Below, one piece after another: positions 1 through 9,032 of a stretch of DNA of 64,000 nt. Below the pieces are notes generated by a model that saw only the letters and a program-made list of their open reading frames with translations, made no database searches and was not told the origin of the DNA. A program made the position numbers and the translations under genes. Position 1 is the first letter of the stretch. Every line of letters starts with the position of its first letter. The stretch covers positions 14,504,221 to 14,568,220 of the forward strand of contig OZ023181.1 of NCBI GenBank assembly GCA_963995505.1, in the 5' to 3' direction. Source of the stretch: Hypericum androsaemum (taxonomy: Eukaryota; Streptophyta; Magnoliopsida; Malpighiales; Hypericaceae).

Positions 1-600
1 AACCCAAGCCTGAATACCCACATGCTAATCTACCCTTCCCCATTGGCATCCAGTAAGTCCGCCTCTAGAATGGTACAAAGCTCTGTAGGTGGAGATGACA
101 GCACCTCCCTCGAACCTGAACATGTAATCCGTCTCTTGGACATTACATATGCCGCCATATTGTCTTCGCGACGCACGAACTCAAAACGAACCTCTCCAAC
201 TCTGTCCGCTCTAAAACAAAAATCCGCACTGTCATCTGCCAGATCGCTCCTATCATCATCCCTACTACATCCCTACTACATAATGCTGACTTCACAGGCA
301 AGCAACCCGTCTCCAAAGAAATCCTCCTGAGCCCCAGCGATAAAGCAACCTCCAACCTAGCAAGCACAACATGGCCCTCCAATAGCGTAGGATGCAGAAC
401 CATCTCAGTCAACCCCGCCACACATAACCTATGCTCATCACGAATTACCACACCCACTTGTCCACTACCATCCTCTACAAAGCCACCAGAGCTTCTGTGC
501 CTACAAAGACCAGAGCTTCTTCGATTTAATGAGATCCTCCAGCTGCGCAAACACAAGCTTCTTTGACCTATTGATAATCGTAGGCAGCCCCAAGTAGACA
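1..600 (-). pseudogene. LINE RNase H domain remnant
   Basis: The minus-strand translation gives an RVT_3-type RNase H pattern: GVVIRDEH near 450, an alternating hydrophobic helix with ARLEVALSLGL near 350, then FEFVRREDN near 180-200 in a different frame. In this family the last motif normally closes the fold (F-x-F-V-x-R-x-x-N). The frame change near position 215 breaks the reading frame. Upstream, RT thumb sequence (LGLPTIINRSKK, near 585) is followed almost directly by RNase H, so the long connection and zinc-binding region usually found between them has been deleted. Not functional. Confidence 0.6.
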
Positions 601-1535
601 TGCTCCTCTTTTCCAAGTCGCATATCAAATCTAGCCCTCATCCTCGCCCCATTTTCAGCTGTTATATTTGAGCTGAACGTAATTGCATTGTTATGCAGAT
701 TGACCTTCTAACCTGAGGCCTTAGAGTACACCTCCAGTATGTCTAATAGAGCCGCAACTCCTCTTCAGAAGCCTTTATAAAAATAAGTGAATCATCTACA
801 AAGAAAAGATGGGTCAGCGAAGGTGCGGCCCGGGAAATCTTGATCCCATGCAATGCTCGGCTCCGATCAGCCTCGTCCAATAAGGATGCAAGCCCCTCCG
901 AACAAAACATGAACAAGTAGGGGATAGGGGATCCCGCTGGCAAAGTCCCTGGCTCAGAAAAAAAAAACTCTCCTAGCACTTCATTGACCTGGATACTATA
1001 TTTAACCGTCTGAACACACCTCATCACCAAGGACACAAAACCGAGGGAGAAACCTAAAGCCACCATCATCTTCTCCAAGAAACCCCACTCCACTCGATCA
1101 TAAGTTTTCATCATATCAAGTTTGACTCCATAAAAGATTTTCCTTCTCGTCTTCCTCTTCTTCAGATAATTAAAAGCCCCGAAACCAGTCAAAGCCACAA
1201 CTGTAATCAGCCTACCTGGAACAAAAGTCCCCTGATTTTGGTGAATAATCTCAGGAAGGAACAACTTCATCCTGTTCGCAAGTAGTCAGTTTCTTCGTCC
1301 TCAAAATTAAGGCAATGATGGTATTGTTAATGGAGGTAGGATTCATTCCATCATTCAGTATAGCCAATATCGTCTTTAGCATAGCCGAACCCACTGTTTG
1401 CCAAAACCTCTGATAGAATAAGAGAGGCATACCATCTGGACTAAGTGCTTTAGTTGGGAACATCTGATCCAAAGAAACCTTAACACGTAATATGGTCAAC
1501 ATGCTCGCAACCTGAGGAGGTGAAAAGAGAGACAT
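520..1535 (-). pseudogene. LINE reverse transcriptase remnant
   Basis: The fingers carry SPDGMPLLFYQRFW (compare the LINE motif PGPDGF...FF..FW), then GTFVPGRLI, then the palm motif A region MMKTYDRVEW and the catalytic box as FVDDSLIF (usual F/YADD). The segment that normally lies between the first block and FVPGR is shortened, with a frame change near 1260. Thumb residues, including an in-frame stop, continue to about 520. The family synthesises cDNA at a nicked target. Here frameshifts and deletions rule out activity. Confidence 0.8.
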
Positions 1536-1862
1536 AAAAATCCATGAAAACCTCAGCCATCTGTCTATGCTTCGAAACCAACTCCTCGGAGGGCCTCTGT
1601 GTCACCTGGATCCAATTACGCTAATGACAGATTTTGGCCCGCTGGTGGAAAAAGTGTGTATTCCTGTCGCCTTCCTCCAGCTAGTCTACCTGTGATCTTT
1701 GAGCCCACACCATCTCCTCCCTCAATTACAACTCTTCTCGCTCTTGCATAAATACACCAAGCCTCTCTGCCACCTCCTTTTTAATCTGTCGTACCCGCAA
1801 CTTCATGTTCACAAACACTGATTTGTCCTACTCTCGCAGTCTTTCTACAAAAGATTGCAACC

Positions 1863-2460
1863 TCAGAGACAAGTTAACCCATGGCCCTGCATAGTCCCAA
1901 TCATCACTAATCTGAGCAGTGAGGTCACCATGCTACATCCAAATTGTCTCAAATCTAAACCGCTTAACTGGGTTTGCCCTATCCACCATCCGAATCTTGC
2001 ACACAATCGAACTATGATCTGAGTTGAACCGAGGCCATGCCTCTGCCTTGAAAGTTGGGAATAAATCAAACCATCCATTCATGGCCAAGCAGCGGAAAAG
2101 TTTACACTCCACGAACCCCTCATCCTTGTGCCCATTACACCAAGTATAATGAAGCCCCGTCTGCTCAACCTCTCTTAGCCCACACCATGTAATGGCATCC
2201 ATGAAAGCATTCATTCTAGCTGCTGGAATCACCCTACCTCCTTTCTTCTCTGATAGTATTTCATTAAAGTCACCTGAGCAACACCAGGGGAGGAGAGACT
2301 TGTCCATGAGCTCTCACAGTAAAAGCCACGACCGATGTTTGACCCCTCCTTCTGGACATCCATAAAACCCAATGAAACTTCAGGGCCACTCCTCCTGGAC
2401 CTCGACGTCCACATGATGCAATAAAAAAGATAATAAATTCACCTACAGTGATCGTCTCCA
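1863..2460 (-). pseudogene. LINE apurinic-type endonuclease remnant
   Basis: The minus strand shows GDFNEILSEKKGG near 2250 and SDHSSIVCK near 2000, the two hallmark boxes of the exonuclease-endonuclease-phosphatase fold in plant LINE ORF2 proteins. The block before GDFNEIL (LGFMDVQ, a decayed TGFYGHP-like motif near 2360) is spread over two other frames, so at least two frameshifts have occurred. The N-terminal catalytic region is not recognisable. In an active element this domain nicks target DNA. Confidence 0.75.
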
Positions 2461-3004
2461 AGCTAGCTTCAGTCCTCCACTACGAGCTTTACCCATGTTG
2501 GCACAAGCCACCTCTATTCCACACTCAAACCCTAGCTCCCATTTCAACTTTTCCACCTCTATCACATATAGTATTGTCTCTAACAAGAAAATGGGAATGG
2601 TGGTGGGAGGAGATTATAAGCCTTCACCAGCTTACATAGTTGATTGACTGTACATGGACTCTCCAACCCACGGCAGTTTTAGCTTAAGGTATTCAATGAT
2701 GTGGACAGGGCTGCGCAATAGCCTCTGCCTATCCGTCACCCCATCTGTTCTTTCCTTCCTCTTTTTACCCACCTATTCCCGACTCTAGTCGGGTCTGTCA
2801 AGCCTCAGCCTTCTCTTGCCCATTTCTTTCACTTCTTTGGCCGCAGACCTGATAGTTGTTGTTCAGAAATAGCACCTCCCCCATCACCATGCACAACTTC
2901 CGTCATCATCCTTCCCAGTCTCCTCACCTTGCTAGAACCCCGCCTCGTGCATCTCGATCTCCCCTCCTCCTAACAACCCTTCTCCCAACCCAGGCAATCC
3001 TGCA
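2461..3004 (-). other. Probable LINE ORF1/ORF2 junction sequence
   Basis: No reading frame with recognisable domains. The plus strand is rich in C and T (proline/serine-rich on either strand), as often seen in LINE ORF1 tails. Position between the ORF1 and endonuclease pieces is the only reason for the assignment. Confidence 0.3.
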
Positions 3005-3287
3005 TGTTATGAATTCAGCAACTAGAGAACAAAATGCACAAAGAACACGGACACAAGAGATAACGTGGTTCGGCCTAGTGCCTACGTCCACGGTGAGAAA
3101 GGAGAAACTTTTATTGATGAATCCGAGTCACAAAGCTATACAAAAAACCTAGGATAACATGTCTTTATATAGAGACAAACCCTTGGTATACAAGTAACCT
3201 ATTTAGGTCAGATTAGGAGTCCAAAACCTAGTCAGAATAGGAATAGGAATAGGAAATAAGTCTTTCCTATTTCTCGCCATCCCAACA
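3005..3287 (-). repeat. 3' LTR of the TR-GAG-like element
   Basis: Starts TGTTATGAATTC and ends CGCCATCCCAACA. On the minus strand it contains a TATA-like CTATATAAAG (3168-3178 region). A purine-rich GGTGGAGAT tract on the minus strand just inside (3288-3298) would be the polypurine tract. Confidence 0.85.
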
Positions 3288-3489
3288 ATCTCCACCTTGG
3301 CGAGAAATCATCTCGTGAAAGAACCATGAAGCTCCACCCGAATTTCAACAAACTCTACCTTGACATAACACAGCCCTATGAAGAACTATGAGATCTTGCA
3401 AAACTAATCCGACTCCACCGATTCCATCTCGGACCATAGATAACTGCATCAATAAGATCATCTCAACTTTCTCTTTGTCTTTTGTTCAA

Positions 3490-4347
3490 TCACTTGGAGC
3501 CAGCCCCCAAACTCGAGCTTCCGAGCTTGCTTGGCCTATTTCCTCTAATCTCCATTGAACCCCAACTAGCAAGTCCACTTGCTGAAGCAACCTTGCGACC
3601 AATAGACGCGTCCTCTATTTTTCGGTCAGCCCCATGCTCCACAACCTCGAACTGCTTCTCCGCTGGACCTTCTTGCCTCATACCAATGCTACATGCCATA
3701 GCATACAAAGGGTAACCTTTTGTTCTACCAAGTAGAACCCTCGACATGCCACGAACTCTACCGTTCGGCCTTGAGTGAGATACCCAATTCGTCCGTGGTG
3801 CTACCAACGGCTTCGCATTCCCCATGCAAAACCTACCCAACACCTTTGACATGCACGTCTCTTTAGACAACCATAGCGGGAACTTGCTAAATTTGTCTCA
3901 GCAAATCCTAACTCTACTCAAACTATTCATGTCAAACTTTCGCTGCATCACAGAAGAGCTTTTCTCCCCTCTATCAGAATCCAACGATGTGACTCTACAT
4001 ACAACCATATTCCCCACTAACCTATAGGCATTCCTAGCATTCCTTTCACCCTTCATCACCACCACAGCATCCTTCTCCACCTCCATTAGCCTGCCTACAA
4101 CAGTATAGTTGTACCCATTATAATCCAAGGCTCCTAACGAGATCAAATTCCTCTCCAACTTCGGAACATGCCTAACCCCACACAATTTTCTCTCAACACC
4201 ATCCCACATCTTAATTTGGATATCACCTATGCCAACAATTCTGCAAGTAGAACCATCACCCATAGTCACCATACCTGAATCAACGAACTTGTAGGTGTCG
4301 AACCACCATCTCTTGGGCGTCATATGGAAAGAGCAAGCGCTATCCAA
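3490..4347 (-). pseudogene. Copia-type protease remnant plus unidentified tail
   Basis: The motif DSACSFHMTP (near 4325) is the Copia aspartic protease active site (usually DSGASxHM), followed by VTMGDGS and VRHVPKLERNLISLG as in normal gag-pre-integrase proteins. After about 150 residues the sequence passes, with a break near 3880, into a 126-codon reading frame (from 3870) with residues such as SKVLGRFCMGN. I cannot assign that part to integrase or reverse transcriptase. The abrupt end supports a deletion derivative rather than a complete Copia element. Confidence 0.65.
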
Positions 4348-4350
4348 AAT

Positions 4351-5148
4351 CTAGGAATCAGAATGCTTTGGACTTGAAAAAATAAAAAGAAGATCACCAT
4401 CTGACCCGTTTGAATGTGAGGCCACATTCACGGAACCTGATCCTTTTTTCTTGTGATCCCGAGTTCTTTTTGGACAATCCTTCTTAACGTGCCCTTTTTC
4501 TCCGCACTCGAAGCAATTTCCCTTGAACCTCCTTGACCACGACTTGGATCCCTTCCTATCTTTTGGCCCACTACGATTACCATGGCTACCCCTCACAACT
4601 AGCCTTTTTATCGCTAATTTTTCTTCTTTGATAAAACCCTACCAGAGCACTTGTGATATCTTCCAACACCAGGGACTCCTTCTCCCAAGTTAGAGTTGTA
4701 ACCAAATTTTCGTAGGAGCCAGGTAAAGAATTCAACAGCAATAATGCCTTGTCTTCTTCCTCGAACTTCACATCAACCTTTCTCAAGTCGCTCACAAGTT
4801 GACTGAAACTATTAATGTGTTAGCTCAAATCCGAGCCCTCCTTCATCTTGAGTCCGTACAATCTTTGCTTAAGATAAAGCTTGTTCGACAAAGACTTAGA
4901 TATATACCTTGCCTCAAATTTCTTCCATACCTCAGCTGGTGACTCTTCATCCATGACGTGATACATCACATCATCCGCCAAGCACAAGCGAATTGTCGCC
5001 ACCGTCTTGGCCCCCATCTCCTTCCACTCTTGCTCGTCCATCTTCTCGGGCTTCTTCTCCAAGAGCGCCGTCCGTCAAACCCAAAATTTGAAGAACCGTT
5101 GAACTTCACAAGAGCAAACTTCGCGCCGTCCGTCATCCTCCAACCCAA
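4351..5148 (-). pseudogene. gag of the TR-GAG-like element
   Basis: A UBN2-type Copia gag: segments around KFNGSSNFG, ESPAEVWKKFEARY, LYGLKMKEGSDLS and LLLLNSLPGSYENLV, then a basic stretch and a CCHC knuckle CFECGEKGHVKKDC (near 4475-4520). An in-frame TAA follows GSDLS near 4818; the second copy at 26353 has a glutamine codon there. At least one frameshift lies between the N-terminal part and the rest. Gag packages element RNA into particles. This copy is broken, but its counterpart shows the original frame. Confidence 0.8.
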
Positions 5149-5160
5149 GCTCTGATACCA
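5149..5160 (-). other. tRNA-iMet primer-binding site
   Basis: Reads TGGTATCAGAGC on the minus strand, two bases inside the 5' LTR. This is the standard plant complement of the initiator methionine tRNA 3' end that primes minus-strand cDNA. Confidence 0.9.
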
Positions 5161-5162
5161 AT

Positions 5163-5446
5163 TGTTATGAATTCAGCAACTAGAGAACAAAATGCGCAAA
5201 GAACACGGATACAAGAGATAACGTGGTTCGGCCTAGTGCCTATATCCACGGTGAGAAAGGAGAAACTTTTATTGATAGATTCGAGTCACAAAGCTATACA
5301 AAAAAATCTAGGATAACTTATCTTTATATAGAGACAAACCCTTGGTGTACAAGTAACCTATTTAGGTCATATTAGGAGTCCAAAACCTAGTCAGAATAGG
5401 AATAGGAATAGGAAATAAGTCTTTCCTATTTCTCGCCATCCCAACA
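5163..5446 (-). repeat. 5' LTR of the TR-GAG-like element
   Basis: 284 bp, about 96% identical by eye to 3005-3287, with the same ends and the same TATA-like box. It abuts the primer-binding site, so it is the 5' LTR for minus-strand transcription. Confidence 0.85.
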
Positions 5447-5753
5447 CTGCCAACTCCCATTTCTTCTCCTGTGCTTTTGACTGCACCAGTGCAGTAACCA
5501 AAAAAGCCCCATCAACCTTCTCCCCTCCCAGCTTCTCCCACCTTCTTAACATTGAGATACCCTTTCAACTTAGTGAAGATATCTTCACCATCACCCCACG
5601 TCGAATGTAACTCTATGAGGGGCGGCGAAACATATCGCCCTAATTCACCCACTTATCTAACTCCATCCTGGCCATCCCCATGTAGCTCTGCTTCAGCCTC
5701 CCTCCCTTTTCCTTCCGTAATTGCCACCCTACTAATCCCATTTCCTAACTCAT
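5447..5753 (-). other. LINE ORF1-like flank between the two insertions
   Basis: C/T-rich sequence without a supported gene. It continues the flank at 2461-3004 across the TR-GAG-like element, as the near-matching target duplication shows. Assigned to the LINE by position only. Confidence 0.3.
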
Positions 5754-7283
5754 TGATAGGGGTAAATTAAGTAACTTATCTACCAATCTTTTGTAAATAA
5801 TATAGTAATAAGTAATTTCAAACTGAGAAGTTAGCACGAGAATCGATGCAAAAGAGGTTCGTAAACAGTGATTATAAGAGTAGTGGGAATAATTGAACAA
5901 GAACAAAATTAAGGGAAAGTAATGAGAGCTTGGAAAATATAATGATGTACAATAATAATAAAGGAGAGCACGACATTGTAACACGATGACAGGTTCAATT
6001 ATGGATTTCCTATGGATTGGTATTCAGAGATTTCTAAATAGCACATAGGTGCGAGGCATCGACCATGGGCTAATGATAGGATTTAAATAAACCTAAAGTG
6101 CGAGGCAACGATTTAGACTCATCATTAATTAAGTTCCTCCACATGAATCATCTAGAGAGAGTTTCATCCGTCTAGATTGATAGATGTATTATTCGACTTT
6201 TCGGCTTCTCTTCGTCCGCTAGGATAGTAAATTGGCTAGAGATCGTACTGCCTTTGATATTATTAATTTTGAACCAATAAACTATTTCTAATATCCCTTA
6301 GGGTGCTAGGCAATGACCTAAGTTTCATAGGATAGGTCTACTTCAATCTTAACAACAATGAAAGTACAAGTAAGCATTATGTATTCCGAAATAACCACAT
6401 CCATATTCAATCCACAATCTAACCCATCTAACGTTCCGTATGGGCACCGCACTCAAAGAAAACTACTTCCTACTCATGGAAATCATACTTAACATAATCA
6501 TATTATAGAACATGTAAAGTATAAGATATAGGGTAAGAAAGAGTCACCAACAATGGAAGTCTCACGAACACTTGAATATAAATCAATCCCGAACAAAGTA
6601 TCAAAGAAAAAAGTATAGAGAAAATGTCTGTAGAAAGATGGATGTCTAAAACCTAGAACTAGCGGGTATATTTAGAAACCCAAAAAGTCAAAAATTCTAG
6701 TTCTAGATCCTTCTTAATTTCTTCGGCAGAAATGGTCTCTGGCGGCAGAATTGCTGATATGGCTGACACTGCGCATACGTGTAGGTTGACTCAGTGTACG
6801 CATCCTTTGAAAAGCTGAAGGCTCAGCGTACGCGTAGATGGATTCAGCGAACGCATCCTTTGAGAATCCAGAGACCCAGCATACGTGGAGGCCTAGAAGT
6901 GTACGTGGCAAAACTGTAACATAGAATTACGTGTATGTGAAGACATGTGGGCGTATGTGGTGAAACCAAATTGGAGAATTATGTGTACGTGGAGGGAGAC
7001 TTAGCGTACGTCAAGAAAAAAGATATCTGCGGCTTTGTCCGCTTCTGCTCTGCAACTCCTTCGTTTCGCACTCCAACATGATCCTTGGACTTTGACTACC
7101 TACAAGGTAGTACAGCATATAAACGTCCACTCTCACGACTCAACTGGAATAAAATACGACAATACGAAGATGAAATAGACCAAAATAATAATAATAATAT
7201 ATCAAATAAAAATGCAAATTGACATGCATCACTCCTCCAATCCCTGGTGTCATGAGCCGACCTTAGAGTTTTAGCGCGTGACA
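5754..7283. mobile_element. Probable solo LTR or LARD fragment interrupting the LINE
   Basis: A 1.53-kb block that separates LINE ORF1 pieces, begins TGATAGGGG and ends GCGTGACA (TG...CA). It has no coding content, an AT-rich left half and a right half with degenerate CGTACG-type repeats. The flanks CTCAT and CTAGA do not form a target duplication, so the borders are tentative. The size, non-coding nature and TG...CA ends resemble a Ty3/Gypsy LTR. Confidence 0.35.
6745..7015. repeat. Degenerate (A/T)GCGTACG(C/T) repeats
   Basis: Motifs such as GCGCATACGTG, GTGTACGCATCC, GCGTACGCGTAG, GCGAACGCATCC and GTGTACGTGG recur roughly every 15-40 bases. Two stretches (CGCATCCTTTGA, near 6800 and 6860) are near copies, so the block probably grew by local duplication. 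It is palindromic in part (CGTACG). No coding sense is seen. Confidence 0.5.
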
Positions 7284-7620
7284 CTAGACTTCGTCCACCA
7301 ACTCTACCGTTACTGACCTATGTGAACTTGCATCATTCTCGGATGTACGGGCTCCCCCAACAGAAACTCGAGCACCTTGTTTCCCCTTTATCAACATCAT
7401 GACTGGTTTCCTTGGTGGGGCCTGTAACCAAGCCCCAAACTTTGTCGGTAGGTTAGTGACAACATCACCTCTCCCTCTAGCTCACAATCCATGTCAATGT
7501 GGTCTATGCAACCACAATGATAACAGAAGGATCCAAGCCGCTCAAACTTGAACAAAACCCTCACCGTCGTTCTATCGTGGCCATACATCTCGGAAGTGGG
7601 ATGAATTTTACATAGGTCAT
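7284..7620 (-). pseudogene. LINE ORF1 zinc-knuckle remnant
   Basis: The minus strand encodes FERLGSFCYHCGCIDHIDMDC (7490-7555), matching the C-x2-C-x4-H-x4-C knuckle that follows DUF4283 in plant LINE ORF1 proteins (usual form YERLPDFCYxCGxIGHxxxxC). Residues after it run open in another frame toward 7287. The DUF4283 part is missing beyond 7620, where unrelated plus-strand sequence begins. The protein binds nucleic acid in the LINE particle. Confidence 0.6.
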
Positions 7621-8388
7621 GTGACAGTATGGCGGGAGCGTCGCTTTGACTATGTGGTTCTAGGAGTAGCCACACCACCGCATATCCATTATCATACCAG
7701 ATATATGGATTGGTTCAGGAGCATTACCACGCGATTCATTTCCCCTAATGGTGCAAGGCTATACAAGACTGTAAGTTTTTGTAAAAGATTTTATGTTGTG
7801 CATACATGTTATATTATATTAAATGTCTCATGATTTTGAACAATTCTAATGGTAGTATTTTTTTTATAAGCCGATGTTGTTGAGGTTTTGCGCCACTCAT
7901 CCGACAGTTCTCACATTTGCGAGTTGTCCGAGGTGGCACTTGAGGTTGCTGGTGAGCAGAGACGGTACGTTGGTTTGCCTAACTCCCAACCACGTATGAC
8001 ACAAGCAGAGGCTCTATCATACCAGATTCCGCATGAAGAGAGAAAAGCCCGAACTACACATGGGGCGACCGTTCTTAGCAGGAGGTAAAAGTTGTCCAGA
8101 GAAGAGTCATCACAGTGTTCTGAAGTGCAGCCTATAGAATGTGTAGATTATCAGTCGAGGTCGCAGGTTCAATCGCACTTGTTGAATTCCTCGCACTCTC
8201 TGACATCATCCCACTCATCAAGTGCTTCACGCTCGCTGATGATACTTGACTTGCCAACGTCTGAACCAGCTGCGTACCAGATGTCATACGCATATGATAT
8301 TGCCCCCCCTGTTTGGCAGTATCAGACGTGTCCCATGATGCCCTCTGCATTGTATGATATTGCCACATTCCAGTATGAGATGGCGTAA
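7621..8388 (+). pseudogene. Plant mobile domain (PMD / MAIN-like) C-terminal relic
   Basis: Residues TVWRERRFDYVV, HTRYMDWFRSITTRFISP and later EVALEVAGEQRRY and SRREESSQCS lie in plus-strand frames broken by at least two stops or frameshifts. The x-Y-x-x-W-(F/Y)-R-x-x-(T/S) pattern is typical of the end of the PMD fold in MAIN-like proteins and of PMD segments carried by transposons. The N-terminal two thirds are absent. It lies next to, and head-on to, a MuDR transposase, consistent with PMD carriage by Mutator-like elements, but no shared terminal repeats are visible. Confidence 0.4.
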
Positions 8389-9032
8389 CTCAGACTCTAG
8401 TCGATTACCAGTCTCAAGTGGACCCCATCATGCACGCATCCTCTCTTTAGTCTCAGATGGGGTCTGGTGGTAATAAATACTTTTAACTTACTTTGATTGG
8501 AGAAGATCTAGCTTTGACAGCGTTCACGCCGGCTAGTCAGAGGTCACGTGGGTTTGGAGAGAGTTTACATGCAGTACCACGTAACACCCATGACTTTCCA
8601 TATGATGATCATCCATGGCTTGTGCAACAGGGGGGACAGCAGGAATTGCCTCCGTTCTGCAAACATCTTCATCGGGGTGCTAAAGAAGCTGATATCTAAT
8701 GTGGCACTGGTTATTGTATTCGCGTGCCTGGGAAAGGGAAGCATCGATAGGAGAAGCCTCAGAAGAAGAAGTAGTTTATGTGTATGGACAAAACTTTGAT
8801 GTGTACTGGACATTATACTTTTTTGTTTTATATCAGTAGCCGTAAGCCTTTTAAAGTTCATAGGGGACGACACTTCTCCAAGTTGCAACAACATTATAGA
8901 AACAATAACATTAAAAACATGAACCACAAGAATATTAAAGAAGATGACAAATATTACATAAAAGTGCATAGTTGACGAATATTAAAAATACCGAATTCAA
9001 GGAACATTAAAGCAAGTGCATAGTCTCAGATA
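8389..9032. other. Intervening sequence, no supported gene
   Basis: Short open frames on both strands show no recognised motif. Lysine/arginine-rich codons around 8740-8775 on the plus strand could be the tail of the PMD relic. AT-rich after 8800. Confidence 0.3.

Larger units (their letters stand above)
3005..5446 (-). mobile_element. Short non-autonomous LTR retrotransposon (TR-GAG-like)
   Basis: Two direct repeats of 283 and 284 bp (3005-3287, 5163-5446), each starting TGTTATG and ending CCCAACA, flank 1.9 kb. The flanks CTGCA (3000-3004) and CTGCC (5447-5451) match at four of five bases, as expected for an old target duplication. A perfect TGGTATCAGAGC primer-binding site (minus strand, 5149-5160) fixes the orientation. 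The interior holds gag with a zinc knuckle and a Copia-type protease remnant, but no integrase, reverse transcriptase or RNase H. I count about 12 substitutions between the LTRs (about 4%). This matches terminal-repeat elements with a gag domain, which must borrow polymerase from relatives. A second, LTR-less copy lies at 26353-27140. Confidence 0.85.
1..7620 (-). mobile_element. Decayed LINE (non-LTR) retrotransposon, split by two insertions
   Basis: Read on the minus strand from right to left, the pieces fall in the order of a plant L1-type LINE: ORF1 zinc knuckle near 7500, ORF1 C-terminal remains (7284-7396, 5447-5753, 2461-3004), endonuclease (1863-2460), reverse transcriptase (about 520-1535) and RNase H (1-490). 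Two unrelated blocks, 3005-5446 and 5754-7283, interrupt it. Every coding piece is frameshifted or carries stops, and RT is joined to RNase H by an internal deletion, so the element is dead. That all pieces belong to a single LINE copy is inferred from order and orientation; the 3' end lies beyond the left edge. Confidence 0.55.
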
